Notes: generated from the letters alone by a model not told the origin. Counted from the first letter of the stretch, positions 17,450-26,859 are shown. The stretch: 64,000 bases of DNA from Aurantiacibacter sp. MUD61 (GCF_027912455.1 NZ_CP115446.1:1883501-1947500); one strand, 5' to 3'. Numbers and translations are program-made.

Positions 17450-19828
17450 ATGGACGATCTGCTTTCCGAATTTATTGCTGAAACGCACGACATGCTTGCC
17501 GCTGTGCAAGAGGCGCTTGTCGCGTGGGAAGCCGACCCGTCCGATCGCGAGAAGCTGGATGTGATTTTCCGCTTCGTTCACACGGTGAAGGGCAATTGCG
17601 GCTTCTTCGATCTTCCGCGACTTGCCCAATTGAGCCACGTTGCGGAGAGTACGCTCGCCGATTTGCGCTCGGGCAAGCGTTCGCCGGACAAACAATTGAT
17701 CGATGCCATCCTGGCGGTGGTCGATCGTATCGACGATATGGTCAGCGCGCTCGGCCGCGGCGAAGAACTCCCCGAAGGTTCGGACGCCGATCTGATTGCC
17801 GCGATGGAGTCTGGCGATGCGGCGGAAAAGGGCGGGGCAGAAACGCCCGTTACGCCGGACGCACCGCCGAAGCCGGAAGCGCAGGATACGGCGGCCCCGT
17901 CGCTTCCCGCGGCTGCGCGTTCCATTCGCCTGCCTGTGACGCTGCTCGACCGCGTAATGTCGGAAATCTCCGATGCCGTGCTTATCCGCAATGAGCTGGC
18001 ACGCCATGTGCGCGATCACGATCTCGACCCGGCCGTTGCCGCGACCTTCGATCGCCTCAGCAATACGATTAACGAGCTGCGCGAAGACATCTCGCAGATG
18101 CGCATGCACCGGCTGGAGCATCTTTACACAACCCTTCCACGCATGGTGCGCGACCTTGCCAACGAGCTGGGCAAGAAGGTCACGCTGGAAATGGAAGGCG
18201 GAGAGGTAGAACTCGATCGCGAAATCATCGAGCTGATCCGCGATCCCATCGTCCATATTCTGCGCAATGCCCTCGATCACGGGATCGAAGCGCCCGAGGC
18301 TCGCGTCGAATCGGGCAAGCCGGAAAGCGGCTTCATCACGATCGCAACGCGCCAGACGGGCAACCGCGTGCGCATCACCATCGACGATGATGGCAAGGGG
18401 ATCGACGCTGATCGCCTGGTGGAACGCGCCCTGAGCGCGGGGATCATCGAGAAAAGCGATGTGTCTCGCATGAGCCAGGCAGACAAGCTTGGCCTGATTT
18501 TCGAACCCGGCATCTCAACTGCCGCGCAGGTCACCTCGGTCTCCGGCCGCGGTGTCGGCATGGATGTGGTACGCACCAATATCCATCAGTTGGGCGGCAC
18601 GATCGATATTACCAGCGATCGCGGGGAGGGCGCATGCATCCATATCTCGCTGCCTGCGACGCTCAGCATCGTTCCATCGCTGACTGTGCGCGTTGGGGAC
18701 CACCGCTTTGGCGTCCCGCGCTCCTACGCCGAGGAAATCGTCAGCGCACGCTCGGATGAGCTCACTTTCAGCAAGACCGGGGATTCGACGCTCGTTGAAT
18801 TCCGCGGCAAGCGGCTGCGCTGCATTCGCCTTGCCGACGCGCTCGACATTCCGGGCAAACCGATCGAGCAAAGCGACCTCATGGTCGTCAAACTGACCGG
18901 CGGAGACCTTTGCGCCGTCGCGGTCGACAAGGTGCTGGATCACGAAGATCTGGCAGTAAAGCCGCTCGCCGAAGCGATCATGGCGTCCAACCTCTACACC
19001 GGCGCATCGCTGCTCGACGATGGCAGCCTGGTACTGATGCTGCATGTGACGGGCATTGCATTGCAGCAGGGTCTGATTAGCGAAACGGTCCGCCGCAAAC
19101 GCGTTTATGCCGTGCAGGATGATCAGGATGCCGCTGCGAAGGTCGCAATTCCGGCTGTCCTGCTGGCCACCGCAAAAGGAGAGCGCCGCCTTGTTCGGAT
19201 GGATTCGGTGACGCACCTTGCGAAGGTGGAAAGCAACGCCGTGCGTCTTGGCAGTGGCGCTGCGCAGGTGGTGCTCGACGGGAAGATCCTGCCTTTGGCC
19301 GGGGCCGACATCGATGCGATTAATGGCGAGAAAGCAACAATCCTGATGCTCGGCGATGGTGAAAGCGAAATCGCCTATCTGATCAGCCGCGTGATCGACA
19401 CGGTGACAATAGGCGATGATCTGATGCCAGCGGATGAGCAGGGTGAAGTCGAAGGACTGGTGCTGCTCGATGGCCGCGCAACCGAAGTGCTGGATTGTCA
19501 TTGGCTTTTTGCGCGATACGCGAGGGCAGGGGCAACGAAGACGGATCGCACCTGCGTGCTTGATCTGGGTGATCAGTGGACCCGGGCAATTCTTCGCCCG
19601 CTTGTCGAAGGTGCGGGATACCGCGTGCTGGATGCAGCTGACGGCCACGATCAGGCCGATGTCGCTATCGTGAGTGCCGGATCTCCTGCTCCTGAGGTGA
19701 AAGCGGCTCGCGTCATCACCCTGTCGGCAGAGGATACCGAGGGCGAGGCATCCGACGACACCGTCCATCGCTATGATCGTGAAGCGCTGCTCGAAGCGCT
19801 CGCCAACCGTACACAGGTGTCCGCATGA
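17450..19828 (+). CDS. cheA: Chemotaxis histidine kinase CheA with extended C-terminus
   Basis: A 792-residue CheA. It begins MDDLLSEFIAET with the phosphorylated H44 in HTVKGNCGF (P1). An Ala/Pro linker at about 115-150 leads directly to the P3 dimerisation helices, so there is no P2 CheY-binding domain. The P4 ATPase domain has HILRNALDHGIEAPE (N box), DDDGKGID (G1) and GRGVGMDVV (G2). A P5 CheW-like domain follows, then a second CheW-like stretch, and the last ~75 residues resemble a receiver but lack the phosphorylated Asp (ADVAIVSAGSP). I chose the ATG at 17450, where the family sequence starts; one at 17417 adds 11 residues. It overlaps cheW as ATGA. Confidence 0.93.
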   Translation: MDDLLSEFIAETHDMLAAVQEALVAWEADPSDREKLDVIFRFVHTVKGNCGFFDLPRLAQLSHVAESTLADLRSGKRSPDKQLIDAILAVVDRIDDMVSALGRGEELPEGSDADLIAAMESGDAAEKGGAETPVTPDAPPKPEAQDTAAPSLPAAARSIRLPVTLLDRVMSEISDAVLIRNELARHVRDHDLDPAVAATFDRLSNTINELREDISQMRMHRLEHLYTTLPRMVRDLANELGKKVTLEMEGGEVELDREIIELIRDPIVHILRNALDHGIEAPEARVESGKPESGFITIATRQTGNRVRITIDDDGKGIDADRLVERALSAGIIEKSDVSRMSQADKLGLIFEPGISTAAQVTSVSGRGVGMDVVRTNIHQLGGTIDITSDRGEGACIHISLPATLSIVPSLTVRVGDHRFGVPRSYAEEIVSARSDELTFSKTGDSTLVEFRGKRLRCIRLADALDIPGKPIEQSDLMVVKLTGGDLCAVAVDKVLDHEDLAVKPLAEAIMASNLYTGASLLDDGSLVLMLHVTGIALQQGLISETVRRKRVYAVQDDQDAAAKVAIPAVLLATAKGERRLVRMDSVTHLAKVESNAVRLGSGAAQVVLDGKILPLAGADIDAINGEKATILMLGDGESEIAYLISRVIDTVTIGDDLMPADEQGEVEGLVLLDGRATEVLDCHWLFARYARAGATKTDRTCVLDLGDQWTRAILRPLVEGAGYRVLDAADGHDQADVAIVSAGSPAPEVKAARVITLSAEDTEGEASDDTVHRYDREALLEALANRTQVSA

Positions 19829-20265
19829 GCGAGCCCATTTTCATCGCCGAGCTGGCTGGGCGGCGCATCGCCTTTGCGGCGCGTCGTCTCGAATCCATCG
19901 TGGAAATCAGCAAGATCACACCGGTTCCGCGCTCACCCGACCATATCGAAGGGCTGACGACGCTGCGCAGCCAGACACTGACCGTGATCAATTGTCGCCG
20001 CGTCCTGGGCGTCGAGGATGCCGACGTGAGCGGTGACGAGCCGCGCCAGGCCGCTGTCGTGAAACACGGCATGCATCAATATGCATTGCTGCTTGATGAT
20101 GTCGAAGACGTTGTCGAATGGGATGGCGAGACCAAGGACGTTCTTGGCGGCGTTGGTGCCGCCTGGGAGCGTGTCGCGAATGGCGTGGTCGAAACCGAAG
20201 GTGGGCCGGCGCTGCTGCTCGATGTCGAACCCTTTATCGAAGTCGGGCTTCAGCCCGTCCAGTAA
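19825..20265 (+). CDS. cheW: Chemotaxis coupling protein CheW
   Basis: A 146-residue single-domain CheW scaffold protein that links receptors to CheA. It has the expected two beta-barrel subdomains: IFIAELAGRRIAFAARRLESIVEI at the start, and a second half with YALLLDDVEDVVEW and a terminal ALLLDVEPFIE. Its start overlaps the cheA stop by four bases, so the two are translationally coupled. The Arg in LRSQTLTVINCRRVLG fits the conserved 'RG..lPviDLR' region, though the usual Gly before the strand is changed. A gap of 50 bp separates it from cheY. Confidence 0.92.
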   Translation: MSEPIFIAELAGRRIAFAARRLESIVEISKITPVPRSPDHIEGLTTLRSQTLTVINCRRVLGVEDADVSGDEPRQAAVVKHGMHQYALLLDDVEDVVEWDGETKDVLGGVGAAWERVANGVVETEGGPALLLDVEPFIEVGLQPVQ

Positions 20266-20315
20266 CGAATTGCAAGGTATTGCCGTTATAGCGGCAGCAC
20301 AATTTCGGAGTATTC

Positions 20316-20684
20316 ATGTCCAAGACCTGCCTAATCGTCGATGATTCGAAAGTGATCCGCAAGGTGTCGCGGCACATCCTGGAATCGCTTGGCTTTGAAG
20401 TCTCCGATGCCGAACACGGCGAGGCGGGCCTCGACAGGCTGGACGAGCAGATGACGGACCTCATCCTGCTCGACTGGAACATGCCGGTCATGAACGGGAT
20501 CGAATTCCTGCGGGCTTTGCGCTCGCGTCCTGATGGCAATGCGCCGAAAGTGGTGTTCTGCACCACGGAAAACGACGTCGATCACATTCGCGAGGCGATG
20601 GAGGCAGGCGCCAGCGAATATGTGATGAAGCCGTTTGATCATGAAACGCTGGAGCTGAAGCTGCAGCTCATCGGATTCGAGTGA
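20316..20684 (+). CDS. cheY: Single-domain response regulator CheY
   Basis: A 122-residue receiver domain with no output domain. The acidic pair D9-D10, the phosphorylated D53 in LILLDWNMP, T83 and K105 in YVMKPF are all present, so it should be phosphorylated by the CheA encoded upstream. It lies between cheW and cheB in the same direction. As CheA has no P2 domain here, phosphotransfer would be directly from the P1 histidine. No flagellar motor genes are visible nearby, so the output (motor or another process) is open. Confidence 0.93.
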   Translation: MSKTCLIVDDSKVIRKVSRHILESLGFEVSDAEHGEAGLDRLDEQMTDLILLDWNMPVMNGIEFLRALRSRPDGNAPKVVFCTTENDVDHIREAMEAGASEYVMKPFDHETLELKLQLIGFE

Positions 20685-20694
20685 GGCGCGGATC

Positions 20695-21807
20695 ATGACA
20701 TTCGAAAATACACGCGACAGTTTTGACACCCAGTCACGAGATGCATCGGGCAAGGTCGTGCGGGTGATGGTCGTCGACGACTCACTCACTGCACGTACCG
20801 TGCTTGGCAAAGTCGTCGATCGTACGGATGATCTTTCACTCGTCGGAACGGCGAGTTCGGCAGAACAGGCGATCGGGCTGCTCGATACAGTCGTCGTCGA
20901 TGTGATCCTGCTCGATCTGGAAATGCCCGGAATGGGCGGGCTTGCCGGTCTACCGCATATTCTTGAGAAGTCCGGCGGTGCGAAGGTTCTGGTCGTCTCT
21001 TCTTTGACGGCGGAGGGCGCGCAGGAAACGATTTCGGCACTCTCCATGGGCGCGTCTGACGTTGTCCAGAAGCCGGAGCCGGGTCAGTTCAATGCCGAAT
21101 ACCGCGCGGACCTTGCGAAACGCATCCGCGCTCTCGCCGGAGCGCCTGTGTCAGCGAGCTTTGAACAGGCAGCCGATGAAAGCGCGCGCAAGGTCGATGA
21201 GCCTGAACTGCGCAAGGCGCCGAACAAGTCAGTCGATTGTATCGCCATTGGCGGATCGACGGGCGGTATTCATTCGCTCGTCCAATTCCTTGGCAAGCTG
21301 CCTAAATCGATCGTCACGCCGATTGTTGTAACCCAGCACCTGCCCAATGCCTTCATTCCCATTTTCGCGAGCCAGGTGGAAACCGCGAGCAATCGCCCCA
21401 CTCGGATCGCCGAAGACGGCATGGAGCTGAAGCGCGGCGAGATTCTCGTCGCACCGGGCGATGGCCATGTCTCATTCGTGCGCGATGGAGCGCGCGCAGT
21501 CGTCAAGATCACGCATGAGGCGGTGGCGAGCGGCTGCTGCCCGTCGGTCGACCCGATGCTGGCGACCCTTGGCGAAGTGCTCGAAGGTCGCGTCATCGGC
21601 GTTGTCCTGTCAGGCATGGGCCGCGACGGACAGAATGGTGCGAAAACTCTGGTCGAAAACGGCGGCATTATGGTCGCTGAATGCGAAGAGACGAGCGCCG
21701 TATGGGGCATGCCGCGCGGTATCGCCGAGGCCGGCCTTGCTTCCGAAATCGCGGCACCTGTCGATCTCGCCCACTGGATTACGCGGCGCACTGCGGTAGC
21801 CGTATGA
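20695..21807 (+). CDS. cheB: Chemoreceptor glutamate methylesterase CheB
   Basis: A 370-residue CheB: an N-terminal receiver domain and a C-terminal methylesterase. The receiver has D28-D29, D74 in ILLDLEMPG and K126 in VVQKPEPGQF. The esterase catalytic serine is S188 in GGSTGG, with H215 in TQHLPN and the Asp in LSGMGRDGQNG. It removes methyl groups from chemoreceptors to adapt signalling and can deamidate Gln. It is 10 bp after cheY and overlaps cheR as ATGA. Confidence 0.95.
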   Translation: MTFENTRDSFDTQSRDASGKVVRVMVVDDSLTARTVLGKVVDRTDDLSLVGTASSAEQAIGLLDTVVVDVILLDLEMPGMGGLAGLPHILEKSGGAKVLVVSSLTAEGAQETISALSMGASDVVQKPEPGQFNAEYRADLAKRIRALAGAPVSASFEQAADESARKVDEPELRKAPNKSVDCIAIGGSTGGIHSLVQFLGKLPKSIVTPIVVTQHLPNAFIPIFASQVETASNRPTRIAEDGMELKRGEILVAPGDGHVSFVRDGARAVVKITHEAVASGCCPSVDPMLATLGEVLEGRVIGVVLSGMGRDGQNGAKTLVENGGIMVAECEETSAVWGMPRGIAEAGLASEIAAPVDLAHWITRRTAVAV

Positions 21808-22622
21808 GTATGATGTCAGGCTCGGAGAGGATTATCTCCAATCTGCTGGCCACCCGAACAGGGCAGGAATTGAGTGAAACCCGAAGCTGGCGCATTGGCA
21901 GTGCCTTGTCGGGGATTTTCCGCGAAAAGGGCATTTCCAACATCGACCAGCTGGTCTGCATGCTGGACGAGCCCGATCAAGCGATGCTGTCGCAGCAAGT
22001 CGTCGAGGCGCTGCTCAACAACGAAACCTATTTCTTCCGCGACCGTGCGATGTTCGCCCATTGCGCAGACCATATCCTGCCGGAAATTGCCGAGCGCAAT
22101 GCCGCATCGCGCAAGCTCTCTATCCTGTGTGCGGGGTGCTCGACCGGACAGGAAGCACATTCGCTGGCGATGACATTCCTGGATCAAAGCGCTCGCTGGC
22201 AGGGATGGGATATAGAGCTCGTCGGCCTCGATGTGTCGCACAGCGCGATCGCTGCTGCGCGCGCGGCCGTCTATTCCCAATTCGAAGTCCAGCGCGGCCT
22301 TTCGGTTGCGCAAATGCTCACCCATTTCCGCGAAACGCCGCTCGGCTGGGAGGCAAGTTCTGAGCTTCAGCGCATGACGCAGTTTCGCGTACACAATCTC
22401 CTGATGCCGATCCCGGGCGAACCAAAATTCGATCTGATCCTGTGCCGCAATGTACTGCTGTATTTCGATCAGGATACGCGCAAGCGGGCGCTGTCGCGTT
22501 TGCTGAAAAGCCTCAATCCGAAAGGTTGGCTGATGCTCGGCGCCGGGGAGACGATTTCCGATCGGAGCTTGCCGCTTGAACAGAGCGATGCTGCGGTCAA
22601 TCTGTACCGCCGCGCGGAGTGA
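21804..22622 (+). CDS. cheR: Chemoreceptor methyltransferase CheR
   Basis: A 272-residue SAM-dependent methyltransferase that methylates receptor glutamates. The N-terminal helical domain contains NNETYFFRD. The SAM site is LSILCAGCSTGQEAHSLAM, and LILCRNVLLYFD is a conserved later motif. The start is the ATG at 21804 overlapping the cheB stop, in frame with the family sequence. It ends the che operon; 126 bp separate it from the next gene. With cheB nearby the adaptation system is complete, but there is no cheD. Confidence 0.94.
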   Translation: MSMMSGSERIISNLLATRTGQELSETRSWRIGSALSGIFREKGISNIDQLVCMLDEPDQAMLSQQVVEALLNNETYFFRDRAMFAHCADHILPEIAERNAASRKLSILCAGCSTGQEAHSLAMTFLDQSARWQGWDIELVGLDVSHSAIAAARAAVYSQFEVQRGLSVAQMLTHFRETPLGWEASSELQRMTQFRVHNLLMPIPGEPKFDLILCRNVLLYFDQDTRKRALSRLLKSLNPKGWLMLGAGETISDRSLPLEQSDAAVNLYRRAE

Positions 22623-22748
22623 CGCGTGTCATATTTCGGACTCAAACACTGCAACGCCTAAGCCAATAACGCGCTGAATAATGGTGATTTTGGCTTAACC
22701 AGCAATTAGTTACTTCGTTTTACATTCTCCCTGAGAAGGGATGTTTTG

Positions 22749-24269
22749 ATGCAGCAAGAACTCGGTATATCCAAATGGGGCGCGCAAGGATTTGTTTTCG
22801 CTCCAATTGTGATCTTGAGTCTCATTTTCGCAGTGGTTGCTGTCTTGCTCGCTGCTTCAGGCGCGTTCCAGCCATCCCTTTCGTCTCCAGTCGTCATTGG
22901 CGGCGTCGCTGTCTACGCGATTGCCGTTGCCGTGCTGGCGCAGATTGGTCTGGTCTATGCGCGCCGGCTCGAACGCTGGAGCATGACCGATAGCCTCAGC
23001 ACTTTGCCAAATCGCCGCGCCCTGCATGCCTATGTCAAAAATCATCCCGCGCTGCTGGAAGAAATGGCGGTGGCAATTATCGATCTCGATGGGTTCAAGT
23101 CGGTCAACGATCACTACGGCCACGCCATCGGCGACCAGCTTATCAAGGAATGCGCGATCATTCTGCGCGACTATTGCGGGGACAATGCGAAAGCGTTTCG
23201 CCTGGGCGGTGACGAATTTGCGATTTGCCTGATCGGCCCGCTTGCAGGCACGATCGTGGAAGGCATCGCTCGCTCTTTCATCGATCATTTCCGCCGTCCG
23301 ATCACAATCGAGGGTCGTCGCATCGTGATCGGCGCAAGCGCGGGGATTACATCGAGCAAAGGCGCAGACCGCATCTCTTCTGGCGAGGCCATGCGCCGGT
23401 CCGATGTCGCGATGTATGCCTCCAAACGCAACGGCAAGATGCGCTCCACCTGGTATAAGAAGTCGCTCGATGCCAGTCGCGAAAGCATGCGTGAGCTTGA
23501 TCTGGAAATGCGCGCCGCCTTGGCGAATGACGGTTTCAATCTGGTCTATCAACCGTTGGTGAACGCAAAGTCGGGCGAAATTGTCGCGGTAGAAACGCTG
23601 CTGCGCTGGGACTCGCGCGCCGGGGGACCTGTGGGGCCGCACATATTCGTGCCTGTTGCCGAGGAATCCGGCTTGATCAGTGAAATCGGACTTTGGGTGC
23701 TGCGGGGGGCCTGTCTGGACGCATTACCCTGGAACGACATTAAACTCTCGGTGAACATCTCCGCCGTGCAATTGCGCGATGTCGAATTTCCCATTCTCCT
23801 TGGTCAGATCCTCGAAGAGACAGGCTTCCCGGCGGAACGACTGGAGTTGGAGATCACGGAAACGTGCCTCGTCAACGACCCTGTTCTTGCCGAACGCAGT
23901 CTCGACTTGATCCGCGGTTTCGGCGTCAACGTGTCCCTCGATGATTTTGGCACCGGCTATGCTTCAATCGGCTTCCTGCGGCAGTTCCGCTTTGAAAAAC
24001 TGAAGCTGGACCGCTCGCTGGTGGTCGATGCCGAAGGCGACGAGGGTTCGCGCGCCATGATGCTCTCCAGCATCACGATGGCGCAGGCGCTCAAGATGGA
24101 TGTCACGGCTGAAGGCGTTGAGACCGAAGAGCAGGCGGCTCTGGTGCGAAGCGCGGGGTGCGATCAGATCCAAGGCTGGCTCTATTACAAGGCGCTGCCT
24201 GCGTCAGAGATCGCAGACAAGCTGACGAATGCCACCGATCTCCTGCCCAAGCAGGTCGTCAACGGCTGA
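22749..24269 (+). CDS. Membrane GGDEF-EAL protein (c-di-GMP turnover)
   Basis: A 506-residue protein with two N-terminal membrane helices (about 15-37 and 48-70), then a GGDEF diguanylate cyclase domain and an EAL phosphodiesterase domain. The cyclase active site GGDEF is intact at 153-157, and IDLDGFKSVND supplies the metal-binding Asp. No RxxD inhibitory site precedes it. In the EAL domain the motif reads ETL, keeping the metal-binding Glu. The other catalytic parts are present: NIS, ELEITET, DDFGTG, KLKLD and AEGVET. Both activities are therefore possible. AGAAGGG upstream at 22733-22739 supports the start. It follows cheR in the same direction, perhaps as a read-through partner. Confidence 0.93.
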   Translation: MQQELGISKWGAQGFVFAPIVILSLIFAVVAVLLAASGAFQPSLSSPVVIGGVAVYAIAVAVLAQIGLVYARRLERWSMTDSLSTLPNRRALHAYVKNHPALLEEMAVAIIDLDGFKSVNDHYGHAIGDQLIKECAIILRDYCGDNAKAFRLGGDEFAICLIGPLAGTIVEGIARSFIDHFRRPITIEGRRIVIGASAGITSSKGADRISSGEAMRRSDVAMYASKRNGKMRSTWYKKSLDASRESMRELDLEMRAALANDGFNLVYQPLVNAKSGEIVAVETLLRWDSRAGGPVGPHIFVPVAEESGLISEIGLWVLRGACLDALPWNDIKLSVNISAVQLRDVEFPILLGQILEETGFPAERLELEITETCLVNDPVLAERSLDLIRGFGVNVSLDDFGTGYASIGFLRQFRFEKLKLDRSLVVDAEGDEGSRAMMLSSITMAQALKMDVTAEGVETEEQAALVRSAGCDQIQGWLYYKALPASEIADKLTNATDLLPKQVVNG

Positions 24270-24380
24270 AGCAATTCCTTGCTTCCCGCCGGACAATTGG
24301 GACGCACCAGAGCATCCGCCAACAGGCCGTAACAAGACTGGCCTCGTACCAAGGCGGAAACCATTCAACGAGACAAAGAA

Positions 24381-24409
24381 AAACGCGGAGAACGACGTTC
24401 CCCGCGTTT
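24381..24409 (-). terminator. Rho-independent terminator of the chemoreceptor gene
   Basis: A stem-loop with arms AAACGCGG and CCGCGTTT, extended by GAAC/GTTC pairing around a three-base loop. On the minus strand it is followed by a T-rich tract (TTTTTCTTT), which suits the gene ending at 24437. It lies in the 167 bp between converging genes and may also stop plus-strand transcripts, though the T tract there is weaker. Confidence 0.75.
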
Positions 24410-24436
24410 CGCAATTTTCAGGTCGGGCGCGAAAGC

Positions 24437-25840
24437 TCAGTCGAGATAGAAGATCTCGAAATTGCCCCAATATCTGCCGTTGATCCACATCGGCACGAAG
24501 ATGTTCTTGCCGGCCCGGGCGCGATCACCCTCCGATCCCCCGAAGCGATAGCACGAAGCGGTGAAGGGCATGTCTTTCATGTCGACCGCGCGCTGGGTCG
24601 TCTCGTCCAGCACCTTGATCCGGTTGCGACAGTATTTCTCGTCATGCTCGATATTGCCCGTGGGCTTCAGCGAGCGGGTTGAGAGGTGCGTCGGCAGATA
24701 GCCATCCTGATTTGATGCGACGGAGGTGATCACTTCCTTGCGGAACGTCAGTTGCTTGTCGAGGATCGGCTGGATGAAACGATCGGCGAAATCGTTGAAG
24801 CGGTTGCTGTACTGGGTGGGATTGGTGCCCGGAATTTCGTGGTAATCCCTATCGAACACGTCCGCTTCGGCGATCGAACCATCTGCTAGCGCGCTCTCGA
24901 CCAGGCTGACCACTTCGTCACGGCCCTTGATTGCCATTTCGACGAATTCGAGATCGGCTGCGGCGAAACCGCTGCGCACCAACTGGTCGAACATCTCCAT
25001 CGACATGGTCTCAAGTTCGTTGATGCGTTGTTTTGCCGAGACCAGGTTTTTGTTGTTGGCGCGCGTTCCCGACGCGAAGAGCTCGAGTGCTTCCCGCACT
25101 TCCTCGACACGGGCGTTGATCGTGCTGGTGTTCTGCGCAATCCCCGAATTCTGCTCTTCGATCTGGGTGACGAATTCGGAAATTCCGTTCACCGTATCGT
25201 CGATCTGAGCGAATTTGGTCTGCGCGCTCTTGCCCTGTTCAACGCCCTTGCTGATTTTCTCGACGAGACCTTCAGCTTCTCCGCCGAGAGAATCCACCGT
25301 GCGGGCGATTTCGTCCGTTGCGCCGCGCGTGTCCTGCGCCAGCTTTTTCACTTCCTGCGCGACTACGGCAAAGGTTGCCCCGGCAGCACCGGCACGGTGC
25401 GCCTCGATCGCGGCGTTGAGCGCGAGCATATTGGTCGTCTCTGCGATCGTATCGATCTTCTCCGACACGCGGCGGACCTGGTCCATCGCGCCCGCAAAGC
25501 TCGTGATATGTTCGGCCAGAGCGACGATAAGATCTGTGAGATCCACAAATTCGCCGATGGAGTCCTTGATCACTGCCGTGCTCTGACGCAGATCGCGTTT
25601 TGCCCGATCGGACAGCAGGCGCGCCTCATCCGTAGCATCGGTGACGCGCCGCTGATCCTTTGCCAGCTCGGCCATAACCGATTGGAGCGTGCGGCGCCTG
25701 TCCTCCATATCGCCTGCGGTTTTCATGATTTCTTCGACCAGACCGCCAACGTCCACACAGCCGACGGTGACTTCACCGCAGGAGCGCGCGACAGCATCGA
25801 TCAGGGACGGATCGGCGATTTCGATATTTTCATGTTTCAC
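24437..25840 (-). CDS. Soluble methyl-accepting chemotaxis protein with C-terminal sensor-like region
   Basis: A cytoplasmic chemoreceptor of about 467 residues without membrane helices. The signalling hairpin is present, with ETTNMLALNAAIEAHRAGAAGATFAVVAQEVKKLA as the conserved tip that contacts CheA and CheW. Long coiled coil lies on both sides. After it, the C-terminal ~180 residues form a globular region (NQDGYLPTHL, KYCRNRIKVLDE, FVPMWINGRYWGNFEIFY) resembling the PDC/Cache-like ligand domains found at the C-terminus of some soluble receptors. I prefer the GTG at 25840, with AGGA upstream, over an ATG at 25891 that has its AGGA too close. It points toward the che operon and is the only receptor in the window. 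Confidence 0.88.
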   Translation of the reverse strand: MKHENIEIADPSLIDAVARSCGEVTVGCVDVGGLVEEIMKTAGDMEDRRRTLQSVMAELAKDQRRVTDATDEARLLSDRAKRDLRQSTAVIKDSIGEFVDLTDLIVALAEHITSFAGAMDQVRRVSEKIDTIAETTNMLALNAAIEAHRAGAAGATFAVVAQEVKKLAQDTRGATDEIARTVDSLGGEAEGLVEKISKGVEQGKSAQTKFAQIDDTVNGISEFVTQIEEQNSGIAQNTSTINARVEEVREALELFASGTRANNKNLVSAKQRINELETMSMEMFDQLVRSGFAAADLEFVEMAIKGRDEVVSLVESALADGSIAEADVFDRDYHEIPGTNPTQYSNRFNDFADRFIQPILDKQLTFRKEVITSVASNQDGYLPTHLSTRSLKPTGNIEHDEKYCRNRIKVLDETTQRAVDMKDMPFTASCYRFGGSEGDRARAGKNIFVPMWINGRYWGNFEIFYLD

Positions 25841-26034
25841 AGCGGTGGAATTCCTGAGGAAATTTATGCGTTTCACCAGCGTTACGGGCATATCCTTTGG
25901 GAAAAGTTAACCATAGGAATTGGGTCACAACAGCAGGCCAGCGAATGCATGCAGGAAATGCGCTTTGGTCCCCCTTGCTTTGCCATGCCTGCCTGTTTCA
26001 TAGGGCCGCAATACAGCTTCATTAGGGACCCGAT

Positions 26035-26859
26035 ATGACCCGCAAATTTGCCATCGCACTCGCCGCATCCGCTTCCGTTCTGGCCACTCCCGCACAAGCG
26101 TGGGGCCCGATTGGACACCGCGTCACGGCAGAGATCGCCGAAGACAATATCAGCGGCCATACGCAGGCACAGATTGCCCAGATCATCGGGACCGAAGGCT
26201 TGCCCGAAGCGAGCACCTGGCCAGATGAGCAGCGCTCCAATCCCTCGCCATTCTGGCAGGAGACCGCTTCTCCTTTCCATTACGTCACTCTGCCGGAAGG
26301 GCGCTCTGTGGAGGATTTGGAGCATCCGCCAGAAGGTGATGCGGCGACGGCTTTGGAGCGCTTTACTGCCGTGTTGCGCGATCCCGCTGCCTCGCAGGAC
26401 GACAAGGCTCGCGCGCTGCGATTTATCGTCCACATCGTTTCCGACCTCCATCAGCCGCTTCATGCAGGAAACGGCACCGACCGCGGTGGAAATGATTTCA
26501 TCGTCGACTGGTTTGACGAGCAGACCAATCTGCACTGGGTGTGGGATGAAGGCATGATCCTGCGCCAGCAATTGTCCTACAGCGAATATGCCGATCGCCT
26601 GGAGCGGCGGATCACGCCCAACCGTGTCATTGACTGGTGGGATGCCGATCCCGAAGTGTGGATCGCCGAAAGCGCCGCCATGCGTGATGAAATCTATCCC
26701 GGCGTGAGCGAAGAATACGGCATGGGCACGCCGGAATCGCCCGCCATCCTGCGGTATCGCTACAATTGGCAGTGGACGCCGAGCGTTGAAGAGCGCCTCG
26801 CGCAATCCGGCGTTCGCCTTGCCGCCTACCTCGACTGGGTTTTTGCAGAGCCCGCCTAA
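26035..26859 (+). CDS. S1/P1-family nuclease, secreted
   Basis: A 274-residue zinc-dependent nuclease of the S1/P1 family, exported. The signal peptide ends TPAQA and the mature protein begins WGPIGHRV. This places the Trp that supplies a zinc ligand at the new N-terminus, as in the family. Other ligands are visible: TWPDE (Asp), FHYV (His) and the cluster HIVSDLHQPLHAGNGTDRGGND. Such enzymes degrade single-stranded DNA and RNA to 5'-nucleotides in the periplasm or outside. It starts a region rich in nucleotide salvage genes and could feed them. Confidence 0.92.
   Translation: MTRKFAIALAASASVLATPAQAWGPIGHRVTAEIAEDNISGHTQAQIAQIIGTEGLPEASTWPDEQRSNPSPFWQETASPFHYVTLPEGRSVEDLEHPPEGDAATALERFTAVLRDPAASQDDKARALRFIVHIVSDLHQPLHAGNGTDRGGNDFIVDWFDEQTNLHWVWDEGMILRQQLSYSEYADRLERRITPNRVIDWWDADPEVWIAESAAMRDEIYPGVSEEYGMGTPESPAILRYRYNWQWTPSVEERLAQSGVRLAAYLDWVFAEPA

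Noticed and set aside
24381..24409. Equal-strength terminator for the plus-strand GGDEF-EAL gene
   Set aside because: The T tract is clear only on the minus strand.
25028..26038. Plus-strand frame opposite the chemoreceptor
   Set aside because: Overlaps the chemoreceptor coding region entirely; no start signal or family match.
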